Shown here one piece after another: positions 1 to 12,553 of a stretch of DNA of 64,000 nucleotides. The notes beneath the pieces are model-generated. The model saw only the letters and a list, made by a program, of their open reading frames with translations. It was not told where the DNA came from and searched no databases. This DNA comes from Oopsacas minuta (taxonomy: Eukaryota; Porifera; Hexactinellida; Lyssacinosida; Leucopsacidae). The translations under genes and the position numbers were made by a program. Numbering within the stretch: the first letter of the stretch is position 1; each line of letters starts with the position of its first letter. Location: positions 1,054,001 through 1,118,000 of the forward strand of contig JAKMXF010000321.1 of assembly GCA_024704765.1 (NCBI GenBank), read 5' to 3'.

Positions 1-1585
1 GAAACATATTTTTCAAGAAGTAAGCAAGTAGCCAGTGGTGTCCTGCTGTGGGAGTGGATGAGAGCGCCGCTCCCATACTTTTTTTAACAAATCAATTGGC
101 AAGTAACAATTACTTCACAAGTTACTGAATTTGTGTCCTGATATCTACAGTAGCATACAATCAATATTTGAAATCAATTGAAATTTGTTCCAAATATAAT
201 TAAGTCGAATTGAGAGAGCAAATGTTTACTTTATAGCAACGTGAATATATCTTAGAAGTTATTCCATGCAACTCATCTGAATGCGAATGGGGGCTCAATT
301 AAATGAATATCATATTGGATGAGAAACGAACCCGGCTTACAATAGAACACGTTTCTTCTTTGCTGTTTATCTAGCTTAATGGTCCACCACTGACTATTTG
401 GAGACCATTGGAATATTCTAAATATTGGCTCTTGTACCATAATTCAGTAACAGATATCCATGGATTGAAATCCAAAATTTCTGAGCCCATAAACAAGAAG
501 AAATTTGACAGTATTATTAGTTAAATAATTTTGGGTACTCAATCACTTGTTAGAACTCTATTCAGATTTACTACTAAACCTTTGATATTATTCATATCTT
601 ATCTTATTAATTCAATTACCAGTATATTGTTTGAATTTTGTATTCGAAATTAGGATATATTCAATTGAAATTGAAATTTTGAAATACCACTCCCATACTT
701 ATAATTAGAGCAGGACATCCCTGCAAGTAGCTATACATTTACTAAATCTATCACCCTCACATTTGTATTCATAAATACATGTTGACGTCACTGATAATTA
801 ATCAATTATCAGTATTATTATAATTATCACTTTCATGACTTTAATCTTATGGGGAAAGGAATATATTCTCACCAATTTTGTGGAATGGGACGATTTATGA
901 ATGATAGTAATTACTGGATCTACGCCATTGATTGTATACTAATTAATTCTGTTTGACATAATTCAGACAATTATTTTCGAATAATCGTTTTACTCTAATT
1001 TATAGTACATTAGAACCTCTATAAGTGGGGGAGGACTGGACGGCGAATTTAATTTAATTAAAATGTCCTTTAACCAACGAGATTTTTAGTCCAAATTTCT
1101 TGCCACTTTCTTCAACGACTGTTTTCAATGATATTTGATTATTATGCTATGCCCTATGTTTGTTGGTTGAATATATAAATTTGTAACAAATTTTCTTCTG
1201 AGAAACCTAAAGATTTCTATTTCTATTAATCATAGCAATAAATCTTTTTTGATTATTCAAGAAATATATCCTAGAATTCAATCCTTATGAGGTAAATGTC
1301 AATGGTTTGAGGCATAATAATCTCTAAAGTATGCCCAATCCCCACTTCCCTGCTATAGAGGTTCGTTTTTATTGAAATGAATGAAGGTGAACCAAATTAC
1401 TTCGCTTATATAGGTTCCCATATATGGAAACCCGCTTATAGCTATATAGAGGTTGCAGTGCATCGTAGTTCACGATAATATATAATTGTATTTACTTGTA
1501 TAGAATTTAATCCTATGATTTCTAATTGAAATTCTAACTCTTTATGCTCTGGGTTGGAATGCTAATAATTGTTTTATCACTCTAG
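1..1585. other. Non-coding, probably intron or intergenic
   Basis: No open frame of useful length is present and no RNA gene was recognised. The stretch is AT-rich. Around 1360-1460 it carries short runs of a dispersed motif like CTTATATAGGTT that recur near 6660-6750, so part of it is repeat-derived. It ends at a good 3' splice site (pyrimidine-rich run then AG at about 1584-1585). At least its right part may therefore be an intron of the gene whose last exon follows. Confidence 0.5.
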
Positions 1586-2001
1586 GACATTCTCCCTTCA
1601 ATATGACAACCAGCAGCTTACCTTCTCACAAGGAGAGCTTCCTACCTCTCAGATCTGTAGAGACAACTACAGCTAGCTACATTCTATCAGAGACTCCTAC
1701 AGCTCCTATTGTATCTACTCCTGCAGTAAAAACTAGTTCATTACGTCACAAAAGTTTTCAACCATCCTCTACCCCTCTCACAAAGACAAATACAGACACA
1801 CCCCTCAATATACCACAACACCACTACTTCACACGTGCTAAGGCACCCTCCACTCCAAAGGTTGAGATACGGAATTCTCCTATCAATTTCCTGCACACAG
1901 TCCCTGTTGAGAAACAGACTAAACCCCCTAAAGTCACTTTATTCAACAAGAGCGGTAGTTTGAGACGGAGTCAGCGCTTAAAGGATCGCTCTTCAAACTA
2001 A
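1586..2001 (+). CDS. Terminal exon of an unrecognised Ser/Thr/Pro-rich protein
   Basis: An open frame runs from a probable 3' splice site at about 1585 to a stop at 1999-2001. An internal ATG sits at 1603, but the frame is already open from the splice site (reading H-S-P-F-N before the Met), so this looks like the last exon of a gene whose other exons lie off the left edge. The product is low complexity and rich in Ser, Thr, Pro and Lys, with no membrane segment. It ends in a basic cluster, SLRRSQRLK. Such R-R-S-x-R-L clusters occur in several chromatin-bound proteins but are not diagnostic. I do not recognise the family. An alternative is a short single-exon gene starting at 1603. Confidence 0.5.
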
Positions 2002-3598
2002 TAAATCTCATTAATTTACTTCAACTTTATACTCTACTCACTGCACAACTGAGATTGCATTGATTGGTAGAATAATCGTAGCATGAAGTCCTTATTTCTT
2101 TATTTCAACTTTCAACTCATTAGTAGGCATCATGTGTATTAAACTTTTAAATAGTTATATTTCATTTTAACACGTTCGCAACGGGTCACAAAAATTTTTC
2201 AAAAATCACCTTTATCGTTATCTTGAGGTGCAGGACATATAATACCTTCCAAGGGAAAATCAAATTTGTTCGAATTAACGGTTGTCGATTATATTTGGAC
2301 AGGTGGATGCAGTATAAAAGGTTAATGCGCTTAGTACTACATGTTCTTGCTCTTGTTTTGTTGAAATGAATGAATAAGTATAAATTATCTCCAACAGGAC
2401 TAAATCAAGAATCATGGAAAATCAGAGAATTTTGATCTGCAGAGCTAACTAAATAAGAATTGTTCACTCTGTTCGATCCATAATGAATTGGAATTGATAT
2501 AATAGTGTATATATATTTACAAAGTTGCAGCGTGAGTGATAGGCTTATTTAGAGAGATGCTAAATGTCCCCGAAACGTGCTGAAGCGTAATTCCAGCTTG
2601 TGGCAGTATCGAATAATAAGAATTTGCTAGGTCACATTCCAAACCAAACCAACATTGCTTAATATAATTCCGTCCCGCTGATTAAATTTAATGTTTATAG
2701 GTATATTCATAATTGTAGCATTTTGAAATTTTAGAATATGAAACTGTCATAATTCTAAAATGAATCTCAAAATACTAAGCAATTGATGAATAGATTAATT
2801 GTGTTTCAATAGTATAGACCAGAGGTGAACCGGTATAATTTTTGTATTCTAAATTTGTAGTATTTGGATAAGGTGTACACGATTGACTCGGATTACCCAA
2901 GTTGACTCAATAAATCGGGATCTACTAGATTTCTAATAAGCTAGATTAGAGTACAACCTTTCATTGATTTTATTGTTATCTCTTTCCACAATGTTTACTA
3001 CAGGCTCTCTAAAATATCATAATTCAACAATACAAATAGTACAACCAATTTCTAGAATCGGTTTTGGATAATACCAAAAACTGTAAATTGTTGGCAATCA
3101 AATTGGACCCCGAGCTCCGGAGTTCCGCTCCTACAATTGGAGACTTGCGTTCCTGGTTCATAAATAGAGCTCGCTCCAGGTCCCGCTCCTTTAATGATCT
3201 GGTGATCACCGATTAGCGAGATTCATTTGTATGCAATTTTATGCAATCAAGAAAATATTTCCTTGTTCCCGGTTAGCGAGGTTATTTGTAGTAAAACAAT
3301 ACTATTTACCACTGGCCTTTTTACGATTAGAAGAGAAATTCATAATCTTTCTCTAAGGGGGAAATAGTGCAAAAAGGTTAAGAACCACTGATCTAGGATA
3401 TCCATCTCCTCCTTAGCATTCTCAATATTATTAAGTACCAAATATGTCACTACATGATCTACTACTAGGAACCCTTTATTCGAATTTACATTGACTTCAT
3501 CTGGTTTTTTATCACATTTGTCCTAACTGACCTTTTAGCTGGGATTCACCAGTCTAAATCTCGACCGGTTCAATCTCTAATATGGACTATGGATTAAT
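2002..3598. other. Intergenic, no gene seen
   Basis: No convincing coding frame on either strand; the small minus-strand frame near 3024-3209 has no family resemblance. No tRNA-like or rRNA-like stretch was recognised. The sequence is AT-rich and should hold the actin promoter at its right end, but no clear TATA or initiator element was identified. Confidence 0.5.
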
Positions 3599-4744
3599 AT
3601 GTCAAGCAGTTTGTTTATAGAAATGGATGAGGGTGATGACGTCGTTCCAATTGTGATAGATAGTGGTGCCAGAGGAACAAAAGCAGGTTTTGGTGGAGAA
3701 AACTTTCCTCGGGTAGTTTTCCCCAGTAATGTAGGTAGGGTTCGTCACCAGGGAGTAATGGTAGGCATGGGACTGCGTGATGTATATGTGGGAGAGGAAG
3801 CTCAGAGTAAAAGAGCTATTCTAATGCTCAAAAATCCTATTGAACACGGTATAGTGGCTAATTGGGATGATATGGAAAAGATATGGCATCACACATTCTA
3901 CAATGAACTAAGGGTCGCTCCAGAAGAACACCCTGTCTTACTCACTGAGGCTATTTTCAATCCAAAAGCTAACCGAAAGATGACTGCACAAATAATGTTT
4001 GAGACATTCAACAATCCTGCATTGTACATTTCCAACAATCAGGTGCTATCTTTGTACTCAAAAGGCAATACCACAGGAGTTGTAGTGGATTCAGGACTCG
4101 ATTCAACACGAATAGTACCCATATACAAGGGACATGTGCTGGGCTATAGTGTTGAAAGACTGGATATTGGAGGGGGACAGATTACTGACTATCTTATGAA
4201 ACTATTGACTGAATACGGGCATTCTTGGTGTTGTGGAGGTGAAACTGAATTGATGAATGACATCAAAGAAAAACTCGGTTACGCCAGAAAGAGCCTACCC
4301 AATGAAACAGGTGATGCTAACGTTGAGGTACTATATGAACTACCAGATGGACAGGAAATACCAATTAGAGAGGAACGATACAGATGTGTGGAGCCAGTAT
4401 TTAACCCCTCCCTGATCGGATCAGAAGAAAATAGTATCCACGTATCAACTAACAATGCAATATTGAAAAGTGATTCAGATCTTCATAAACACTTATACAA
4501 TAATATAGTATTGTCAGGGGGTAACACTATGTTCCCTGGAATAGCTGAGAGACTATACAGTGAAGTATCAAACTTGGCTCCGAGTACCGCATCCATCAGA
4601 GTAATAGCACATCCTGAAAGGAAATACAGTGCGTGGATTGGTGGATCTATACTTTCTTCAATTGATAGTTTTGAGAAAATCCTTATTCCAAAAGTTAGTT
4701 ATGATGAATATGGACCAGAGATTGTTGATAGGAAATTTTTCTAG
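3599..4744 (+). CDS. Divergent intronless actin with altered ATP site
   Basis: A 381-residue actin-fold protein that aligns end to end with conventional actin (375-376 residues) without gaps in the core. It retains the [10 protein letters not shown]-loop, the E-E-A-Q-S-K-R segment, [16 protein letters not shown] and the C-terminal E-R-K-Y-S-x-W-I-G-G-S-I-L motif. It ends R-K-F-F instead of R-K-C-F. The nucleotide site is changed. The first phosphate loop reads D-S-G-A-R-G where actin has D-N-G-S-G-M. The second reads D-S-G-L-D-S-T-R where actin has D-S-G-D-G-V-T-H. Gln137 and His161, which position the water for ATP hydrolysis, are Asn and Arg here. No intron interrupts it, so it may be an old retrocopy, although other genes here are also intronless. 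The start may instead be Met at 3623 (M-D-E-G-D-D), giving 373 residues. It is probably a specialised paralogue; a decaying gene is less likely because the frame is intact. Confidence 0.9.
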   Translation: MSSSLFIEMDEGDDVVPIVIDSGARGTKAGFGGENFPRVVFPSNVGRVRHQGVMVGMGLRDVYVGEEAQSKRAILMLKNPIEHGIVANWDDMEKIWHHTFYNELRVAPEEHPVLLTEAIFNPKANRKMTAQIMFETFNNPALYISNNQVLSLYSKGNTTGVVVDSGLDSTRIVPIYKGHVLGYSVERLDIGGGQITDYLMKLLTEYGHSWCCGGETELMNDIKEKLGYARKSLPNETGDANVEVLYELPDGQEIPIREERYRCVEPVFNPSLIGSEENSIHVSTNNAILKSDSDLHKHLYNNIVLSGGNTMFPGIAERLYSEVSNLAPSTASIRVIAHPERKYSAWIGGSILSSIDSFEKILIPKVSYDEYGPEIVDRKFF

Positions 4745-5292
4745 CTATCATTTGTATGTATATAGGGAGTATGAATTTGAGTATGTCACGAAAAAAATGG
4801 CTAGGCCCGACCAAATTTGGCAGGCCAAAAATGGTGCCACTTGGATTTGTTTAGGAGTGGAGTTAAAACAGTTAACCGTCTAACAGTTCTACTAACGGTA
4901 ACTAACTATATCTTGCTAACACCTGCTGGCTAACTTTCCATGGGCTTCTTCTGACTGCCCTGTGTATCATGGAGTGCTACACTGCCAGCTGCTGATGCTT
5001 CTCAAACTTATTATTCTCATTATTCTATTATCTATGTTCCGCGCCAAGACTTACCTCTATTGAAAATTTTTGGCGCGGAATATCTATACAAATCTATACT
5101 ATGTGTATTAGCAAGTATGGTAACCTCACAACATAGGTATATTTGTGGTGGTGTCTGTGGCTTTGAAGCATGTCTACAGGAATTCCTAACCGAGAAGGAA
5201 CTTGACGATGCATGTATTTGAAATCTGAGTTATTATTTAATAGATGTGTGTATGTTTCCTAATACATGTAAGATACTATTTTATTTTCTCAG
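4745..5292. other. Actin 3' flank and probable intron
   Basis: No supported coding frame. The right end (about 5280-5292) is a pyrimidine-rich tract ending in AG and acts as the splice acceptor for the next exon. A short open stretch near 5140-5220 lacks a plausible donor site, and I did not call it an exon. Confidence 0.4.
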
Positions 5293-5570
5293 GTCCTCCA
5301 CGTAGAGTGACACACAATCAACCCAGCTTCCTCCTGATTGACAATCTCCCCAGGATAGCTTATGGAGAATTGTATAATCGTTTAGACAGATTGTGTGATA
5401 ACACGGGTGGGAAGATAGTTAATCTCGACCAAATGATGGGAGTTATCAGATTTTCTACTCTCGAGCTATGCATCAGAGCTCAAAAGAGATTGAATAACCA
5501 TTATCTTAGACAGGGGATGTGTCCTATTAGAGCTAGATTCTCTCCTGACACCATCCAAACATTTAGATGA
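5293..5570 (+). CDS. Terminal exon with an RRM, MARF1-like
   Basis: The frame opens at a splice acceptor (AG at 5291-5292) and ends at a stop at 5568-5570, giving about 92 residues. It reads as an RNA-recognition motif: L-L-I-D-N-L-P as the first beta strand (RNP2-like), a helix with Y-N-R-L-D-R-L-C-D-N-T-G-G-K, and M-M-G-V-I-R-F as the RNP1-like strand, followed by A-Q-K-R-L-N-N. The combination N-R-L-x-R-L-x-D-N-x-G-G-K with A-Q-K-R resembles, from memory, the first RRM of MARF1 (limkain-b1), a protein of germline RNA surveillance. In that family the RRM lies after a NYN nuclease domain and before LOTUS repeats, neither of which I could find nearby. The upstream exons are not identified, and the actin gene may lie inside one of this gene's introns. 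A generic RRM protein is the alternative. Confidence 0.5.
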
Positions 5571-7650
5571 ATTCAAATTAGGTTATAACACGTCTGTTAC
5601 AATCTCACTGTTATAGGTAAACTGATAGGCTATTTCTATTTATCACAATAGATTTTAGCTTGTTGGTGTTCTCACTTATTGGTACTGGAGTACGGAACGA
5701 GTTCTTAATTTCTTTTTATGTTTGTCGCAAATATATCACAATTTGTACAGTTGTATTAAATATAACAGCCACTCATTTCAGGTCCCTACTCCCAAGTGGA
5801 GATTTGTATTAATTCCGTTCCCCTATTAGCAACTAAAACTCGTGCAAAATACGAGTTGCTAATAAAGGAACTACAATGCAAGCCTAACTATCTGCATTCG
5901 TACACTAGCTTTCTGTGAAAATATGTATACATTACTTTATCACCTTTGGCTTACAAGTCATGGTTCGTAAATTCAGTATGTAATACATTGAATCATTCAG
6001 CTCAGGAAAGGCGGAAACTTTAGTCATGCAAGCTTCAGGTCCGGCCATCTTCCGTATCAGCTCAGCTCCGCCTGCGTTGCTAACTTTGTCCAAAGCCCAA
6101 ATTTTGAAAGATAAGAATTAGTGTTACCTCGTTTGGTTTCCTCCAGTTCAAGTGAGTCGCTAGGTTTATTTGGTTCTTGCTAGTTGGTGCTGGGGCTCTT
6201 GAGGTTTACCTACACTTGTGTAGGGTTTTTTCCTTAACTTAGAGGTCTTTCAGTGGGTGCCTTGCGTGGTGGTGGACTTGAGGGCCGCTGGTTCGCTAAG
6301 CACCAACCACTTCTGCCCAGGTGGGCTTGTTCCACTGCTCATGTGTGTCCTTCTGAAAAGTCTTCAGTGGCAGCCTCCTAGTGAAGGTTAAAATTTCACA
6401 CCTCGAATGTAAATTTAACAGCTTTCAGTTGGGGGCTCATATGTGTATCCGTGGCTGTCATTTCGCCTGGGTCATCTGTAGATCCCTTCGGGAGCATTTG
6501 GGTATTATATGTTGAGTGTTGCTCCTTGGTTCGGTACTGGTCCTTGCATTCCTCCGGGAACTCCGTTATCTAACCGTCGTAGCCTTCTAGCGGCATTGGA
6601 ATTTGTATATTTTAATTTGGAAGGTATTGTTAATCTTAATGTATGGCTATTCCCCATTCCCAGCTTATATAGGTTCGTTTCTATGTAGAAGTACGAAAGT
6701 CCACACAAATTGCCCGCACATATAGAGACCCCACTTATAGAGGTTGTATTGCATATAGAAGGACACACAGCCATAAAAACAGTATACTATACTTCCAAAG
6801 AAAGACATCTGGTTACCCTGGTGCATAGTCCGTGAGCTTTTTCTTCCATTCAAGCTTGTCAAATGGCGGCCAGGTCATGTCATGTTTTGACCTTTTGACA
6901 TGCCTTACCTGACCTAACTCAAAATGACCTTCATTTTCAAGTCATAAACAGCTAATTTGAGGCTAATTTCTGGTCAATTATGGAATTTATTCAAACAGCT
7001 ATACTAGACCGAATTTGAATATCATATCTTTATTTAATGGTATTCGTTTCTAAGTTCAATAATTCATAAAGAATGAATAATTCATCATCTAATATTAATT
7101 TTGGACAAGAAATATATTTTTAAGAGGTTTGACCAGCATTTGTAGCAAAAACTTGTATTATGGATGTAAAATTAGTTTCTCATCAGGAATTTCTTCGGAA
7201 AACTGGCACGGCGTGCCCCCCTGAAAAGAACAAAATACATAACCCTGAGCTGCACTAACAGTCTGTCGGCTGGACATTTTAAAATTAAATTCATTCTAGT
7301 AAATTATGCTAATTAGACTCTCAGTGTTATGTTAGGGTTACTTTTCTTATAAACTATTATCCTTTCTTGTATATATTTTGCACTATACCGAAAAACGGAG
7401 TTATGACCAGCATATTGAGAGTAATTGGTAGGTGGTCTCTGCAGTATACGGATTTACATGAAGAATAATCGGGTTTTAAGTAATCTTATTGAGTCACTAC
7501 TGTGCTACTATCCCACTTATAACTATTAATGTTTAGCTCTTCATTCGTGGTACACGGGGATTCTTATACAAATACAGTATAACATTGATAAGGCGTACCC
7601 CCTCAGGAAACAAAAATTAGTATGTAGCTAACCAGGAAATTATCTTGGAG

Positions 7651-7981
7651 CATAGGCGTAATTTTAGGGGCGACTGGGGTAGCCCGACACCCCAGTCTGA
7701 GGCAGTAGAACTGGAATAGGTTTGAATATAACAAATATTTTGGCTGTAAAATATTATAAAAATATTGAATTTATAACACTATGTCATAATTTAAAACTCT
7801 ATTCTCTTCTCCTCCGGTGTAGATTAGATGCAAAAATTGGTGATAATTATTGTGTTATTAGATCAATCTATTAAAATTTAAATCCTAAATGGAATAATTT
7901 CTCAATTGAAATTTAACCGATCTCAACATAGATCCCGCCACCCCAGAATTATCTCATTTTTCAGAAAAAGTTACGCCTATG
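7651..7981. repeat. MITE-like element with CATAGGCGTAA ends
   Basis: The left end reads CATAGGCGTAATTTT and the right end reads AAAAAGTTACGCCTATG. The ends are therefore inverted copies of about 15 bp enclosing roughly 330 bp of AT-rich sequence without coding potential. The words TTGGAG and GCATAGG also occur on both flanks. The superfamily is not determined. Confidence 0.5.
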
Positions 7982-8950
7982 TGTTGGAGCATAGGGATAT
8001 GACGTAGGACGCTCCTTTAGGCGTGTACTTTACTACTATAATTCAGGAGTGTTTTAACTTGCTGCTATTAACTGAATTAGTACTCTTTTGAGAATATTCT
8101 TCTTATAAATATGATTAGTGTAAAAATTGAATAATCCGTTTTTTTTAATATATTACTTTTAATCGAATCTCTGATTTATAAGATGTTATTTACTTGCTAC
8201 TCACCAGTAACTATTAATTATCTACATACATCTGTTAATTCAAACTCTCAAGGGGATAAAAATTTGGATGAATTAGTGATTTTAGTTACATTTTATATTC
8301 TCAATGGTTTCCGGTTGTACTCGGTTCTCCAACGCTTGGTTTAGCCCATGATGACATGTTGAAACCTAAGCTCTAGCATTCTTTTGAATTTTACATAGAA
8401 ATGCATGGAAATATGATTAATCACCTAAAAGGTGTGAAATTATACACATTTTCAAATGTCAGGTACACAACTAGTTGTCACTACGAGTATACATGCCAAA
8501 TTTGGTGAACTGCAGAGCGAACACATACATATTAACGTATATACAGACTTACTAAGAAAGTCAACCATTTGGAACTGTGCAACTATACTAGAGTATAGTT
8601 GGCACATGCACAGTATATAAGTAAGATATGACTAATCTAAGAGCTTTCGTCTTGGGTTGCGCCAAGCAAATTCCTCCATCACCTCCTAGGGAATCGAAAG
8701 GACCTGTACTTTAGTTCGATATATCCAACGTATTATTATAAATGGAGTATATTTATGGTTTGAAGGTTCTGGGGGAATATTTCACTCCGATTTAAGCGGT
8801 TGTTTCGTTATATCCGACTCTATGTAAGGGTGAGTTGACTGTAAAGTAAATATGTGCATTATTAATATATTAATGAAGTTAATCTCTTATAGTAAACAGG
8901 TGATCTGTCCATATATAAGAAAATCTCTAATAAAGTTAGATATGTATGTA

Positions 8951-9185
8951 CCGTAAACTGGGACTACTTTGGCCTACTGGGTTGCTTTAGCCCAAATATC
9001 AAAGTTTCAAAGCAACTAGATTAGATTCAGTATTATACTTGAATATGACTTGCCAAATTTTTAACGAATTTTCAAATATCGATAGACAATTTCGAATACA
9101 AATACAATATCTATTCGATACGTAAGCAAATTTCAATATTTGGGCTAAAGCAAACCCAGTGGGCCAAAGTAGCCCCAGTTTACGG
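8951..9185. repeat. MITE copy A, about 50-bp terminal inverted repeats, TA flanks
   Basis: The left end starts CCGTAAACTGGGACTACTTT and continues for about 50 bp. The right end is its reverse complement with few mismatches, ending at the G of TACGG at 9185. Both sides are flanked by TA, as expected of a Tc1/mariner-type target duplication. The inside is non-coding. A second copy of the family sits at 56096-56298. The small frame at 9159-9359 starts inside this element and is not a gene. Confidence 0.75.
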
Positions 9186-10082
9186 TATAGAATTTACAAA
9201 AGCGTAATTAAACTAAATATTTCCTGGATCAAACGGGGGGGCCGGCCCACATATCCTCACTTAATTATCTATTCTTTTAAATTCAAACCAAATTTTACTA
9301 AGCTAAGGGGGGGCGCTGCCCCCCGCCCCTGGGCATCTACCTCAATTATGATTCAATAAGGTCAAACAACATGTATATACAAATTTTGATGCTTTAGTCA
9401 ACTTCCAAGATTTTCGCTAAGCCATCGGACAATTAAAACTACTTCAAGGCATGAAGTGCTGAGTTTCACTCTAACATGAATTGTTCACAAGCAGCATGCA
9501 TGCTACGCTTGCTCTTCCTTACAAATCATAGTTAACAAGGTATAAACTTTCTCAAATTGAAAATTTTCACCAAATAATATCCTAAAAGGTCGACCACGTA
9601 ATATTCTCACAAATGCGTAGCCAAGGTGATCGTGCGCATCATATGAACTTGTTCAGGCTAAGCAGGATTAAAATGGTAAAATGTTTCCGGATCCTCAATA
9701 TGTTTAATCTCTGAATGTTTTCAGACAGTACTGTTTAATTTGAGACAATCTATGTATAATTAATCACTTTCTAGATTTGCCTGCCAAAAACATTCTGAAT
9801 CACGCGATACAATTCAGAAATATCTGTAGGATCATAGCCTCATAGCCTCACCAACCTTATAGAAGCCTACTCAGAATCAAGCAAAATCGCATATATTTAC
9901 ACTTTTAATGTTGTCGACCAGGCCATGCGCTTACGTAACGTCAGGACAAGCCCCTTATTCCTTAGATTTTTCTTACTATGCCCTCCCTTGAAACGTAACG
10001 TTTGAACGGCCCGGCAGAATAGTGTTTCTTTCACATTCTTTCACTATCGCTGTTATATTATAGTGTGTATATGTTATGGGCA

Positions 10083-10330
10083 ATATGAGAAATTGGGCAT
10101 TATGCATAATGCCCAGGCAATATGCATAATGCTACTTTTTTAGTCAATATGCATAATGTCCAGGCAATATGCATAATGCTACTTTTTTAGTCAATATGCA
10201 TAATGTCCAGGCAATATGCATAATGCTACTTTTTTAGTCAATATGCATAATGCCCAGGCAATATGCATAATGTTACTCATATTGGACAATATGCATAATG
10301 CTACTCTCATTGGACAATATACGAAATACA
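10083..10330. repeat. Left subterminal tandem repeats of the Ginger-like element
   Basis: About three tandem units of 47 bp, each built from two copies of CAATATGCATAATG separated by CTACTTTTTTAGT and TCCAGG spacers, then shorter degenerate units ending near 10330. Mirror-image copies lie at 12830-13140. Such subterminal arrays commonly bind transposase; this role is inferred. Confidence 0.8.
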
Positions 10331-10484
10331 GTTATCCATAAGCAATATACAATTTTCTTATCTTGTTATCAGTAATTTTTATATAACAATATGTTTTGGC
10401 TAATTATTCTTCTATAAATACTCAGCTACTTGGCTTACATTTCTTCTTTGCTAATAGTACTATGAGGTCTCTATTTTCACAACT

Positions 10485-12553
10485 CTACTTATTACTGCAG
10501 CTTTGGTTGTTGTGACACCTACTGTGACATAGTCGATTTGAACGATAACACTTGCACGTAGTACGAAGACATGTCTTCTTACAAGAGCAATGAAACATCC
10601 CTTGACCTGTCCCAACTGATTCATTGCGTGCTACTTGTCGCAAAGAAATCTCTTTTCCTGTTTGGACATCATTTATCTCCAAGAATTTATCCAGGCATGG
10701 AGTAAATTGATTTCTGGTGTAATGCGAATTCAATTGGCCGTATTTTGTACCTAGCTTGTAGGTACCATTATGCTCAACTGCCACAACAACTGCTTTAATG
10801 TTTCGAAAGTCACCTTTACCTCGATCTACGTCGGGTAAAGGGACCATTACTGTATCCCCAATATTTGCTTGTTTGAATCGTTTTCTAGATTGCTCGAACA
10901 TTTTATCAGCCTGCACTCCTTGTATTCTTTTCGCTCCTTTTCGCTGCTGCGTAATTTGATTCGCTTGATGACATAGTCTGCATAATACAGCTGAACCAAA
11001 TCCTTCTTCTTCACTTCCATTGTTTACAGAACATGGTGGTATAGCATGGCAAAAAAGCCCACAAGACATACAAGTGTGCGCTCCACTGGATATTTGTTGA
11101 CATGATACACAATTATAGTTTGTTATTTCAGATTGTTGAGTGATTGATGCCGTGTCTGGGGCTATATCGTCTTGTCCTAACATCTGTTGCTTCGAATATT
11201 CTTCTTCTGAATTCAAAATTTCTTCTAATTGCTCTTCAGTATCTAGAATAGAAGCTGCATCGATTGTGAGGTTGGTTGAGACTACTCCTAGTTGTGGTCT
11301 TATCCCAAAAACAGCTTCATAAGGAGTCCTTCCAATTCCTAAGATAGTCCAAGTATAAATGCATACATACTATTTTATTGTACATTTTTGTTATAATTAT
11401 TTATCTTAAATATAGAATAATACCTGTATGTAGTCTTGTGTTAATTTTCCATTGGACGAATCTAAGTCCTTCTGACCATTTGGTTGAATTTTCGTCACGC
11501 ATCCAGCAAGCAAGTATTTCTTCGACGCTCCGATTTGCCCTCTCGACTGAGCCTTGTGACTGGGAGTGTCGAGGTTTTCCGTGGACTAATCGACACTCAG
11601 GCCAGAGATTTATTACTTCCTTCACAATCTTAAAAATGTAGCCAAAAGGTGTGAAAATAAGATTAATCAAATGATAAATCTATGTATAGGCTGATAATAT
11701 TCATTCTACACAATTTAACATACCTGATTCGCAAACTCACGGCCATTATCAGACTGTAGAATATGAGGTGCCCCTTTATCACAAAAAATATCAATCAGAT
11801 GATAAGCTACCCCTTCTGCACGTTTCGATTCTAGCGCTTTTAATGTTACAAACTTAGTAAGATGATCTTGATATGTCATAATGTATTTGTACTTGCCGTC
11901 TGGTTGGCTTTGCATATCAATAAGGTCAACCTTGATAGAAATAAGTTAATACAAACTGGAAATATTTCTCCGATTTACATGTCTAGTTCATTATACTTGT
12001 AGAAAACATGCTTCACTAGTCGGATTTTTGCAGCTACAATGCGAAATTTGTATAGATAAACAATATACCTCACCTGGCATCTCGAATTGAGCTGATTGCT
12101 AATGATTGGCTTGACGACAAGAGATTTTCTGACTTTACTTTTCTTGAGCTGGCATTTTTCGCAAAGTTGCAAATAGGTACAAATATGTTCTCTCGTAATG
12201 TTTGCATAATCTTCTGACAATTTATGTTCCATGAGTATTTTACCACTATGTCCAGTTGACAGGTGAGCTGCATGTATAATATCAAATAATTCCTCAAAGA
12301 AAACGAATTGTTGCTGCGATGCTTGTTTCTTAAGCTTTTTGATTATGATACCATCAACTTGAATTTCCAAAATTTCGAATTTTTTCACTAGTCTATAATC
12401 CTTTGGATTTTTTTGAATACTTTTATCTTCATCCAGGCTTTGTATTCGCTCTATTGTTGCTTGATAATCATCTTTGGTGAAAAATGACATGTTCCCTGCT
12501 TTATTCTTCACAGCTTCAGCTATTTTATTCATAAATATTTCTCGAGTATTCAT
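10485..12553 (-). CDS. Integrase-type transposase (KRBA2/SCAND3-like), four exons, intact
   Basis: Exons on the minus strand are 12553-12074, 11930-11724, 11628-11424 and 11338-10485. All junctions are GT-AG, the reading frame stays open, and the product is 581 residues. Exon 1 carries the HHCC zinc-binding motif of integrases (H-L-S-T-G-H, then C-E-K-C). The catalytic triad is visible: Asp in V-D-L-I-D-M across the first junction, Asp in L-Q-S-D-N-G-R-E-F, and Glu in Q-G-S-V-E-R-A-N. Exon 4 starts with G-R-T-P-Y-E-A-V-F-G, the usual post-core motif of this class. It then has a C-x2-C zinc ribbon (C-V-S-C ... C-M-S-C-G-L-F-C-H) and ends with a CXC-type Cys cluster (C-S-C-K-K-T-C-x4-C-K-C-Y). 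It would cut and paste the surrounding element. The intact frame suggests recent activity. Domestication is the alternative, but the flanking inverted ends argue against it. Confidence 0.85.

Larger units (their letters stand above)
5571..10071. other. Gene-free repeat-bearing stretch
   Basis: No supported gene on either strand across about 4.5 kb. Two MITE-like elements inside it (7651-7981 and 8951-9185) are listed separately. Near 6660-6750 a motif CTTATAGAGGTT recurs, as seen near 1360-1460. The short frames at 6505-6862 are compositional. No RNA gene was recognised. Confidence 0.5.

Noticed and set aside
1603-2001. Shugoshin or sororin assignment from the basic SLRRSQRLK end
   Set aside because: Only a short basic cluster matches. 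The rest is low complexity, so no family name is justified.
6505-6862. Two overlapping minus-strand frames
   Set aside because: Compositional; part of the region is a dispersed repeat (CTTATAGAGGTT), with no recognisable motif.
10083-10330. CRISPR-like array of regular repeats and spacers
   Set aside because: The spacers are also repeats, the array is mirrored at the other end of a transposon, and the DNA is eukaryotic. It is a subterminal transposon repeat. The same holds for 12830-13140 and 31785-31923.
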